DNA of 11,251 bases from NCBI GenBank assembly GCA_963808455.1, contig CAWEHT010000485.1, positions 1 to 11,251 on the forward strand, given 5' to 3'. The first letter of the stretch is position 1. Each line of letters starts with the position of its first letter. Source of the DNA: CAWEHT01 sp963808455. GTDB lineage: Bacteria > Chloroflexota > Anaerolineae > CG2-30-64-16. The notes beneath the pieces are model-generated. The model did no database searches and was not told the DNA's origin. It saw nothing but the letters and a program-made list of their open reading frames with translations. The translations under genes and the position numbers were made by a program. This document shows positions 1 to 7,291 of this stretch, in pieces.

Positions 1-288
1 TGTTCAGCACCTTTGGTACCGATTTCAGTTCTTGCTAACAAAGTGCAGCACTGGCAGCTGCCCTGCTTGACCTAAGCCACGGCCAAATCCGGTTACGCAA
101 CGTTTGACCGCACCGCGCCCATCCAGCGGCGCACGTTCAGGCTCTGGCCGGCGGCCAAATTGCTGCGCCGCTTGCAGACAAATCCTTGCGCCAGGAGTAG
201 CTTGTTCTGGTATGGCATCCGGCGTGCGCCCAGCGTGCATACTCTTCCTCGTCCAATCTTTTGCACCAACAAGATAGGAGATCACAAG
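1..288. other. Upstream region, no supported gene
   Basis: I see no recognisable coding sequence here. All three forward frames hit stops early in the window (for example TAA at 73-75 in frame 1) and the peptides before them match nothing I know. A long reverse-strand reading frame crosses this region, but it is antisense to osmC and has no family features. The forward frame of osmC is open from 160, but residues encoded before 289 do not look like the family. The segment must hold the osmC promoter, yet no convincing -35/-10 pair is visible. The best -10-like string is TGGTATGGC at 208-216, which is weak. Confidence 0.5.
276..280 (+). promoter_or_regulatory. Ribosome binding site of osmC
   Basis: AGGAG lies 8 bases before ATG 289. 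It decides the start: the frame is open further upstream (first ATG at 160), but no comparable site precedes the earlier codons. Confidence 0.8.
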
Positions 289-717
289 ATGGCCGTTAGA
301 AAAGCAGAAGCAATGTGGGAAGGCGACCTGCGGGGTGGGCATGGCACCATGCGGTTTGGCAGCCGAGCCTACGAAGGGAGCTATTCCTTTTCCTCGCGCT
401 TCGAGGAAGCTCCCGGCACGAACCCAGAGGAATTGATCGCGGCGGCGCATGCCGGCTGCTTTTCCATGGCCCTCTCGGCCAGGCTCACTGGTGCCGGCCA
501 CACGCCGGAGCGTATCCAAACCACGGCGCGTGTCCACCTCGACAAAGTTGGTGACGGTTTCAAGATCACGCACATCGAGCTCCAGACCGAGGCCAAGGTG
601 CCCGGCATTGGCGAGCAAGCGTTCCAGGCCGAAGCGGACGCCGCCAAACAGGGTTGTCCGGTTTCGCAGGCCCTGGCCGGTGTCCAAATCACGCTTCAGG
701 CCCGCCTCGTGGCGTGA
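289..717 (+). CDS. osmC: OsmC, organic hydroperoxide-reducing thiol peroxidase
   Basis: The product is a 142-residue cytosolic peroxiredoxin-like enzyme that reduces organic hydroperoxides and hydrogen peroxide with a pair of cysteines. Length and order match Escherichia coli OsmC almost end to end. There is a W-E-G-D start (10-13), then G-T-N-P-E-E-L (43-49) with the conserved glutamates. The peroxidatic Cys57 lies in A-H-A-G-C-F-S-M-A and the resolving Cys123 in K-Q-G-C-P-V-S-Q. Arg37 in S-S-R-F-E matches the arginine that activates the catalytic thiol. The frame is open upstream to 160, but ATG 289 is chosen because an AGGAG Shine-Dalgarno (276-280) sits 8 bases before it and the family N-terminus begins there. 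It appears monocistronic: the next gene has its own promoter 175 bases downstream. In this family, expression usually rises under osmotic or oxidative stress; no operator is visible here. The Ohr subfamily is less likely given the OsmC-like motifs. Confidence 0.93.
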   Translation: MAVRKAEAMWEGDLRGGHGTMRFGSRAYEGSYSFSSRFEEAPGTNPEELIAAAHAGCFSMALSARLTGAGHTPERIQTTARVHLDKVGDGFKITHIELQTEAKVPGIGEQAFQAEADAAKQGCPVSQALAGVQITLQARLVA

Positions 718-762
718 CGTCCATCACATAGCGCTCATTCCGATACAAATTCAGCATCACTT

Positions 763-795
763 TGCGACCGCTGGCACGTAGGCGAGGCGGTCGCA
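763..795 (+). terminator. Inverted repeat after osmC, possible terminator
   Basis: TGCGACCGC (763-771) pairs perfectly with GCGGTCGCA (787-795), a 9-bp stem around a 15-base loop, starting 45 bases after the osmC stop. There is no T run behind the stem, so it is not a canonical intrinsic terminator. It may act as a weak or factor-assisted terminator, an mRNA 3'-end stabiliser, or a protein-binding palindrome. Confidence 0.4.
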
Positions 796-891
796 TTGGT
801 GGTGGTTCGGATGTTGGGTTGTAGCTTCTTGACTACGCGAAGTCAATCGCGTTTTCCCAACCTCTTCCGAATTATTCGTTTGCCCATAATG

Positions 892-900
892 TGCTATAAT
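892..900 (+). promoter_or_regulatory. Extended -10 promoter of the dynamin-like GTPase gene
   Basis: TGCTATAAT is a perfect extended -10 element (TGnTATAAT). The 17-bp-distant -35 position (872-877, TTATTC) is poor, as is usual for extended -10 promoters. Transcription would start near 907, giving a leader of about 28 bases before the GTG start at 935. Confidence 0.75.
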
Positions 901-920
901 ACGCCCGGTCTGCACGGGGC

Positions 921-927
921 AAGGGGG
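921..927 (+). promoter_or_regulatory. Ribosome binding site of the dynamin-like GTPase
   Basis: AAGGGGG lies 7 bases before GTG 935. With the promoter at 892-900 it fixes the start in frame 2, although the GTPase motifs are read in frame 1 further on. Confidence 0.6.
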
Positions 928-934
928 ACTGAGC

Positions 935-2692
935 GTGTTGCAGCGCTTCCTGTCAGGGTCAGATCACCAGGTCCTGCAAGACGAGCGCAGCGAGCTCACT
1001 CTTCTGCGCTCGGTTCTTGCGCGCGCTTGGATGCCACCACCACAGACCTAGGGGTCCTTGATCGCGCCCTCCAGCAGCTCGACGGATTGTTTCTGTTGGT
1101 CGTCGTAGGCGAGTTCAACGCCGGCAAGTCGGCCGTCATTAATGCCTTGCTCGGTAAGCGCTTTCTCGGTGAAGGCGCCACGCCCACCACCACCCAGATT
1201 CAGCTGTTGAAATATGGTGAACAAGCGGGCCAGAGCCAGGATGAGGCTGAAATACTCGCACTGACGTATCCGGCGGAGTGGCTGCGCGACATCAACATCG
1301 TCGACACGCCAGGCACGAATGCAGTGCTCTTGCGCCACCAGCAAATCACCGAGGACTTCGTCCCCCGCGCTGACCTGATCATCTTCGTGACTTCGGCCGA
1401 TCGCCCATTCAGTGAAAGCGAGAGGGCATTCCTCGAGCGTATTCGCGCCTGGGGCAAGAAAGTCGTCATGGTAGTCAACAAGATGGACATCTTGGAGACG
1501 CCATCCGACGCCGAGGCGGTGCTCCGATTTGTGCAAAGCCATGGGCGCGACCTGCTTGGCATCCAGCCCATGGTTTTTCCCGTCTCGGCCCGGCGGGCAC
1601 GACTGGCAAAGGAAACCATCGACGCTGACGAACGCACGCGCCTCTGGACCTCCAGCCAGTTCGGGCCGCTGGAGGACTTCGTCGAGCAGAAGCTCGACGA
1701 GCGGGAACGGTGGCGGTTGAAGCTGGCCAACCCGCTGGGTGTCGCCAGCCGCCTGGCCGAGCAGTACTTGGCCGAAGTGCGCCGGCGGGAAGAACTGTTG
1801 CGGGCAGACGTGGCCACAATTCAGACAATCGAGACCGGCCTTGCCGACTATCGAGCGCGATATGCGTGTCGAGTTCAAGTATCATCTGACAGACATCGAC
1901 AATGTGCTCTATGCCATGGCCGAACGCGGTGATCGCTTTTTCGACAACACCATCCGCTGGACCCGCCTCCTCGACCTGTTGAATGCTGACCGCGTCCGGG
2001 GCATGTTCGAGCGCGAGGTTGTCGCCGATACCACGGCCAGCGTCGAGGCCCGCACCGACGAGCTGATCGATTGGATCGTGAGCCAGAACTACCGCCAATG
2101 GCAGACAGTGATGGATTTCTTGAATCGCCGGGCGGCACAGCATGAGGATGAGATCATTGGCGCTACCGGAAGCCAATTTGAGTACAATCGGCAAGCCCTG
2201 CTGCAATCTGTCGGCCGCGCTGCTGAGGATGCCGTCAATAGTTATGACAAGGAACTTGAGGCCAGAAACCTGGCCGAGTCGGTGCAGGCGGCTGTCGCCC
2301 AGACTGCCCTGGTTGAGGTTAGCGCTATCGGCCTGGGCGCGTTGCTGATCAAACTCTTGGCAACCACCCTGGCCGATGTGAGTGGCATCCTGGCAGCCAG
2401 CGCCGTGGCCGCGCTTGGGCTCTACTTGATCCCTAACAAGCGGCGCCGCGCCAAGCGCGAGCTGCATATCCGGCTGGGAGAGCTACGCCGGCGGCTCTCT
2501 GGCGCCATCGCGGCGCAGTTTGAACGCGAGCTGGCGCAAGCTCTGGCGCGCGTCCATGCCGGCATCCGGCCTTACCAGCGATTCGTCGAAGCGCAGCAGT
2601 CTGGGCTTGCGGCCTCGGAGGCTGCGCTTCAGGCAACCCAGCAACGCTTGCAAGCTCTTTCGGACAGGGTGGCCCGGCTCGGCACCCCGTAA
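935..2692 (+). CDS. Bacterial dynamin-like GTPase, frame broken twice as sequenced
   Basis: This is a large GTPase of the dynamin superfamily, a group that remodels or guards the membrane by GTP-driven assembly. Three frames join into about 584 residues: 935 to ~1024 (frame 2), ~1027 to 1857 (frame 1) and 1859 to 2692 (frame 2). Visible motifs are the P-loop G-E-F-N-A-G-K-S (residues 58-65, about 1108-1131), a T-P-T-T-T switch I threonine run, D-T-P-G for G3 and N-K-M-D for G4. A helical stalk follows. About 2301-2435 encodes two adjacent hydrophobic segments separated by a short polar turn, then a basic stretch K-R-R-R-A-K-R, which suits membrane insertion as in bacterial dynamin-like proteins. 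The C-terminus is coiled-coil-like. GTG 935 is the preferred start, from its Shine-Dalgarno and promoter; ATG 796 in frame 1 precedes the promoter and its N-terminus looks non-family. The breaks at ~1025 and ~1858 are described separately. As written no full-length product can be made. It is probably transcribed alone or with the following LysM gene. Confidence 0.85.
1019..1026 (+). repeat. (GC)4 run at the first frame break of the GTPase gene
   Basis: GCGCGCGC sits exactly where the reading frame changes from frame 2 to frame 1. Removing one GC unit joins the two parts into a continuous, family-like sequence ...V-L-A-R-L-D-A... The extra unit could be a sequencing error, a slippage mutation, or an alternative one-base loss. 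Confidence 0.6.
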
Positions 2693-2844
2693 GTGCAAGG
2701 AGGCAACCGAGTCAGTCGCGGGGAAGTTCGCCAAGGAAGGAGGAATAATATCCGACAAAGAATGAGCGCGACTTTTCTTGTGGTGGGCACGTCTTGGTAG
2801 TTGGATGACAGGATACAACTCAATCGCTCAATGGAGGTCTGCCC
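2693..2844. other. Intergenic spacer before the LysM gene
   Basis: These 152 bases hold several purine-rich Shine-Dalgarno-like strings (AAGGAGG at 2698-2704 and GGAAGGAGGA at about 2736-2745), but no open frame of note follows them. No clear terminator is seen after the GTPase gene. A weak promoter could lie near 2794-2819 (TTGGTA...TACAAC), but the spacing is poor and I do not call it. The LysM gene may be read through from the GTPase promoter. Confidence 0.4.
2833..2838 (+). promoter_or_regulatory. Ribosome binding site of the three-LysM protein
   Basis: GGAGGT lies 6 bases before ATG 2845, a near-ideal Shine-Dalgarno that fixes the start at the signal peptide. Confidence 0.85.
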
Positions 2845-3471
2845 ATGTCCCCGATATCTCGCCGCTATTTCCTGGTCGTGCTCGTGATGGCTGGCCTGCT
2901 GACCGCTTTCGTTGCTACGCCAATGCAGGCCGCCGTCTTTACATCGCCAGTGCCGCCCTCGGTTTGCACTGGCACTACCTATCTCGTGATGCCCGGTGAT
3001 ACCCTCTCGTCCATCGCGCGCCACTTCGGAACGACCGTGTCGGCTATTGCATCCTGCAACGGCCTCACCAACCCGAATCACATCTTGTCCGGTCAACTGC
3101 TGCTGATCCCCACCAGCTCGCCAGTTCCGCCTCAACCGCCTACGTGCGGCAAGTCGTACACCGTCCAGTTTGGCGACACGCTTTCGGCGATCGGACGCCG
3201 CTTCGGCGTGAGGGTGTCGGCGATTGTGTCCGAAAATAACATCGTCAACCCCGATCTGATCTGGCCGGGCGAAGCGCTCAGGATCCCGTGTGGTTCCACC
3301 CCGTTGCCCACCCCACCACACAGCGGTCGCCAATGGTATCAGGTCAAGCCCGGCGACACGGTCAGCGGCATTGCGGCGTCCTTCGACGTAAGTGTTTGGG
3401 ACATCGTCAACGCCAACCACCTCGACTTTCCCTACACCATCTTCGTGGGACAGTGGCTACGGATTCCCTGA
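2845..3471 (+). CDS. Secreted protein with three LysM domains
   Basis: The product is a 208-residue exported protein that is almost entirely LysM, the fold that binds N-acetylglucosamine-containing glycans such as peptidoglycan. Residues 1-29 form a signal peptide: a basic start with R6-R7, a hydrophobic core F-L-V-V-L-V-M-A-G-L-L, then a likely signal peptidase I site after M-Q-A. LysM repeats lie at about 44-89, 104-148 and 164-208. Each has the P/F-G-D-T-L/V-S core, an S-A-I or W-D-I helix, an N-P or similar turn, and ends in L-x-I-P. Proline-rich linkers separate them. Cysteines 41, 71, 101 and 149 are spaced so that the first two modules could carry disulfides. No catalytic domain is present, so it is a cell-wall-binding or structural protein, or it bridges another enzyme to the wall. 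It follows the GTPase gene by 152 bases and ends 42 bases before a strong terminator. Confidence 0.92.
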   Translation: MSPISRRYFLVVLVMAGLLTAFVATPMQAAVFTSPVPPSVCTGTTYLVMPGDTLSSIARHFGTTVSAIASCNGLTNPNHILSGQLLLIPTSSPVPPQPPTCGKSYTVQFGDTLSAIGRRFGVRVSAIVSENNIVNPDLIWPGEALRIPCGSTPLPTPPHSGRQWYQVKPGDTVSGIAASFDVSVWDIVNANHLDFPYTIFVGQWLRIP

Positions 3472-3513
3472 TCGTGCGGCCGTAGACCTTATTCTTCCAC
3501 AAGCCGAGCAGAG

Positions 3514-3545
3514 AAAACCGGGCTTCTCGACAAGCCCGGTTTTTT
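3514..3545 (+). terminator. Strong intrinsic terminator after the LysM gene
   Basis: AAAACCGGGCTT (3514-3525) pairs with AAGCCCGGTTTT (3532-3543), a perfect 12-bp stem with the 6-base loop CTCGAC. The stem ends in a run of six T (3540-3545). It closes the transcript from the LysM gene, and possibly from the GTPase, and insulates the uvrA transcript. Confidence 0.93.
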
Positions 3546-3621
3546 GCTTTTGCTTCTCGACCATCCCGGAATAAAACATCAGTGCTGCCCAAGGCAAAAG
3601 TTGGTTCTCGCCCGCGGACCA

Positions 3622-3630
3622 TGGTAGAAT
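3622..3630 (+). promoter_or_regulatory. Extended -10 promoter candidate for uvrA
   Basis: TGGTAGAAT is an extended -10 with TAGAAT as the hexamer (one mismatch). TTGGTT at 3601-3606, 18 bases upstream of the hexamer, is a plausible half-matching -35. Transcription would start near 3637, leaving a leader of about 75 bases before ATG 3712. No clear LexA-type operator is visible around it. Confidence 0.55.
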
Positions 3631-3711
3631 TGGCATTTGCTTGCCAGCCTTCGAGCGTCGCGTTGGCAGGCACACGAAGAATTGCCCGCCACGTGTGGTG
3701 GCTGAGGATCT

Positions 3712-6700
3712 ATGGCTCAGGACAGGCTTATCGTTCGGGGTGCTCGCGAGCACAATCTGAAGAACATCCATGTGGAGATCCCCCGTGACAAGCTGGTCGT
3801 CATCACAGGATTGTCCGGATCGGGAAAGTCCAGCCTGGCATTCGACACCATCTATGCCGAGGGCCAGCGCCGCTACGTCGAATCCTTGTCTGCCTACGCC
3901 CGCCAGTTCTTGGGGCTCATGGAAAAGCCCGATGTCGACCAGATCGAGGGGTTGAGCCCAGCTATCTCCATCGACCAAAGGGGTGCCTCCCGCAACCCCA
4001 GGTCAACGGTTGGCACCATCACAGAGGTTTACGATTACCTGCGGCTGCTCTACGCTCGTATCGGCGTCCCGCACTGCCCGAACTGCGGACGGGAGATTTC
4101 GGCCCAAACTATCCAGCAAATCGTGGACACGATCTTGACCTACGCCCACGGCAGCCGGCTGCTAATCCTCGCCCCGCTCATCATGGACCGCAAAGGCGAG
4201 CACAAAAACATCTTCGAAGACATTCGCAAGGCCGGCTTCGTCCGGATGCGCGTCGATGGCGTGCTCGCCGAAGTCAACCAACCACCCGAGCTCGATCGCT
4301 ACAAGAACCACACCATCGAGGCCGTTGTGGACCGGATCGTTGTCCGCGCCCATGAGCCAGCCGATGACACCGATGCCGAACGGAGCCGCCTGGCAGATTC
4401 TATCGAGACGGCGCTCAGGTTGGGCGGCGGTGTCGTCCTGGTCTCGGACGTGACAGATGCAGAGCGATCGCGCGACAGGCTGTTCTCGGAGCGTTTCGCC
4501 TGTCCGGTATGCCACATCAGCCTGCCGGAGATCGAGCCGCGCACATTCAGCTTCAACAGCCCGCACGGCGCCTGCCCAACTTGCACCGGCCTGGGCAGTC
4601 AGATGGAGTTCGACCCAGACCAGATCGTCGATCGCACAAAGAGCCTGGCCGACGGGGCGATCAAGCCATGGGACCGGGATACACAGAACTATTACCACGC
4701 GCTGCTCGAAGCGGCAGCTTCCTATTATCAGATCCCACAGGCAGTCCCGGCCAAAGAACTAAGCAAGCATCAGCTGGACCTGATCCTCTTTGGTGGCAAA
4801 CAGGGCGATGTTATCACCGTGGACTATACCAACCAGGACGGCCACTCGCGGCGCTTCCAGACCAGTTACGAAGGCGCGATTCCGAACTTACAACGGCGCT
4901 ACAAGGAGACCAACTCGGACTACATCCGGTCGGAGCTCAAGCGTTATATGACCGCCCGCCCATGCCCGACCTGCGGCGGAAAGAGGCTCCGGCCGGAAGC
5001 ACTGGCGGTCACGATCCTGGACCTAAACATTGACCAGGTTAGCCACGATTCGGTCCTGCAAGCGATCGGTTGGGTGGAAGCACTGGCCGGCGTCCTCGGC
5101 GAGAACGTCATGACGGGGGGGCAGATCGGGCCAGGCGCGACGCTCACGCCGGCCGATGGCGCGGGGCCAGCCATGAGCGATCACCGATCCGCGCCTTCTA
5201 TCGTGGGATCGGCAGAAAACGTGCCACCTGGCTCACCCCTCACCCAACGCGAGTACACCATCGTGCGCCGAGATCCTCAAGGAGCTTCATGCCCGGCTGC
5301 GGTTCATGGTCGATGTAGGGCTCGATTATCTGACGCTGGACCGGATGGCAGGGACCCTGTCCGGTGGCGAGGCCCAGCGCATTCGCCTGGCTACCCAAAT
5401 CGGCTCACAACTGATGGGCGTGCTCTATATTCTCGACGAGCCGAGCATCGGCCTGCATCAGCGTGACAACGATCGGCTCATCGCTACTCTGCACCACCTG
5501 CGCGATCTGGGCAACACCGTGCTCGTCATCGAACACGACGAGGATACGATGCGCGCTGCTGACTGGATCGTGGACATGGGGCCAGGTGCGGGTGACAAGG
5601 GCGGCCATGTGGTGCAGTCGGCAGCCACGGATGAGTTCATTCGCTGCCCCGACAGCCTGACGGCGGCCTACCTGCGTGGCGACGAAGAGATCGCTGTGCC
5701 GGCGGGCAGGCGACCGGGCAACGGTGAATATCTCACGGTGCGCGACGCCACCGAGAACAACCTCAAGCATGTAGACGTGCGCTTCCCGCTGGGAAAGCTG
5801 ATCTGCGTGACCGGGGTGAGCGGAAGTGGCAAGTCCAGCCTGGTTGTCGAGATCCTGTACAAGGCCCTCGCCCACCGCCTATACAGGACCAAAGAGAAGC
5901 CCGGCCAACACGAACTCATCGAAGGTATGGACAGCCTGGATAAGGTCATCGACATCGATCAGTCACCCATTGGCCGCACACCTCGCTCAAACCCGGCGAC
6001 TTACACGAACGTGTTTGCCGATGTGCGCGACCTGTTCGCGTCTCTCCCGGAAGCCAAGATGCGAGGATACAAGGCGGGGCGGTTCAGCTTCAATGTCAAG
6101 GGCGGTCGCTGTGAGGCCTGCCAAGGCGATGGCATCATCCGGATCGAGATGCAGTTTCTTCCCGATGTCTACGTGCCTTGCGAGGTCTGCCATGGCAAGC
6201 GCTACAATCGTGAAGCGATCGAGATCAAGTATAAGGGCAAAAGCATCGCCGACGTGTTGGACCTCACCGTCCAGGAGGCACTCGAGTTCTTCCAAAATGT
6301 CCCGCGTATCCGCACGAAGCTCACTACCCTGGCAGAGGTCGGGCTTGGCTACGTCAAGCTGGGCCAGGCCGCTACCACACTTTCCGGTGGCGAGGCACAG
6401 CGTGTCAAGCTTGCCAAAGAGTTAAGCCGACGGGCCACTGGACGCACCATCTACCTCCTAGACGAGCCAACGACTGGCTTGCACTTTGTTGATGTTAAGA
6501 AGCTGTTGGGGGTGTTGGCGAAGTTGGTCGACCAGGGCAACACGGTCATCGTGATCGAGCACAACCTGGACGTGATCAAATCTGCCGATTGGATCATTGA
6601 CCTGGGTCCTGGCGGAGGAGACGCCGGCGGCCAGATCATCGCCGAAGGCACACCCGAACAGGTATCTCGCACGGAGCGCTCTTACACCGGACAGTTCTTG

Positions 6701-6784
6701 CGCCAAAAGCTGGCCGGCCATGAGGCCTTGCAGCCCGGCGCCGTTATCGCCAGCAGCAAGCCGGCGACGGCGCCAACCGGGTGA
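3712..6784 (+). CDS. uvrA: UvrA, excinuclease ABC damage-sensing ATPase, one frame break as sequenced
   Basis: UvrA is the cytosolic ATPase dimer that finds bulky DNA lesions and loads UvrB in nucleotide excision repair. Two frames combine: 3712 to 5268 (frame 1, 519 residues) and 5270 to 6784 (frame 2, 504 residues), about 1023 in total, slightly long for the family. The first half has Walker A G-L-S-G-S-G-K-S (33-40), the UvrB-binding region, a zinc module with Cys264, 267, 288 and 291, and C-P-T-C-G-G (418-422). After the break come signature L-S-G-G-E-A-Q-R, Walker B L-D-E-P-S-I-G-L-H, the second Walker A G-V-S-G-S-G-K-S-S, the C-terminal zinc finger (C-E-A-C ... C-E-V-C), a second L-S-G-G-E-A-Q-R, and L-D-E-P-T-T-G-L-H. 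All ATPase and zinc residues are intact. A loop of about 50 residues (460-509) precedes the first signature. Read literally, frame 1 would end at 5466 and lose most of the molecule. ATG 3712 gives the standard N-terminus; GAGG at 3704-3707 is a weak, close ribosome site. It leads a likely operon with the CDF remnant and miaB. Confidence 0.96.
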
Positions 6785-6790
6785 GCGTGC

Positions 6791-7231
6791 GTGGAGCTTC
6801 AGTTTACAATGCGCGACTACGAAGGTATCCGCAAGGTCCTCATCCTCACAATGCTGCTCCACGTCATGGCCACGCTGGCCCAGCTAGCCATCGGGTTCCG
6901 CACGGGGACGCTCAGCCTAACGGCTGATGGGCTGGACTCGTTCTTCGATGGTTTTTCGAACGTGGTCGGCCTGGTGGCGATTTCGTTCGCCGCCCGGCCA
7001 CCCGATCGCGATCACCCTTACGGCCATCGTAAGTACGTGACTATGATGGCGTCGGGCATCGCCGTGCTGCTTGCAGTGACCACCTGGGAGCTTCTGGGAG
7101 CCCTTGACTGTTATGCCGCTCCAGAATTGACGGTCGGCGCCAGCCATGCCCTGGCACACTCGGTGGCCGAAGGCGTCCGCCAGCGCCTGCCCGACGTCAT
7201 CGACGTGGCTGTGCGCATGAGGCCGTCCTGA
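6791..7231 (+). CDS. Cation diffusion facilitator with large in-frame internal deletion
   Basis: This 146-residue reading frame joins the two ends of a cation diffusion facilitator (CDF), normally about 290-300 residues, a membrane antiporter that exports Zn, Fe, Mn or similar ions. Residues ~15-36 are TM1. TM2 carries A-D-G-L-D-S-F-F-D with Asp49 and Asp53 as the DxxxD half of the transport site. The H-P-Y-G-H-R-K motif (75-81) follows, then a TM3-like segment to about 103. The sequence then jumps to the end of the cytoplasmic domain (A-P-E-L-T-V ... L-P-D-V-I-D-V-A-V). The rest of the membrane domain, including the TM5 half of the metal site, and the start of the C-terminal domain are absent, about 150 residues. 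CTGGGAG occurs twice at the junction (7084-7090, 7094-7100). A transporter this short should not work. The start is GTG 6791 or ATG 6809; the latter has GGAG 12 bases upstream. It lies 6 bases after uvrA, so translational coupling is likely. Confidence 0.8.
   Translation: MELQFTMRDYEGIRKVLILTMLLHVMATLAQLAIGFRTGTLSLTADGLDSFFDGFSNVVGLVAISFAARPPDRDHPYGHRKYVTMMASGIAVLLAVTTWELLGALDCYAAPELTVGASHALAHSVAEGVRQRLPDVIDVAVRMRPS
7084..7100 (+). repeat. Short direct repeat at the CDF deletion junction
   Basis: CTGGGAG at 7084-7090 and again at 7094-7100, separated by three bases, lies where the N-terminal CDF part meets the C-terminal remnant. Short direct repeats commonly flank slippage or recombination deletions, but a chance match in this GC-rich DNA is possible. 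Confidence 0.35.
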
Positions 7232-7291
7232 TCGCACCGGGTCACGTCCGATGAACGATCTGGTGCGAGTCGTCTATTCAAGGCCGTAAGC

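Noticed and set aside
186..216. osmC promoter at TTGCGC...TATGGC
   Set aside because: Spacer of 19 bases and weak matches in both boxes; not better than chance in this DNA.
25..692. Long reverse-strand reading frames over the osmC region
   Set aside because: They are antisense to osmC, have no family features and no ribosome site; OsmC on the + strand explains the DNA.
1475..2467. 330-residue reverse-strand frame over the GTPase gene
   Set aside because: Shadow of GC-rich codon usage. The + strand carries real GTPase and membrane features.
5260..5275. Programmed ribosomal frameshifting in uvrA or the other broken genes
   Set aside because: No slippery heptamer, no conserved downstream structure and no known precedent in these families; five sites in three unrelated genes point to a technical cause.
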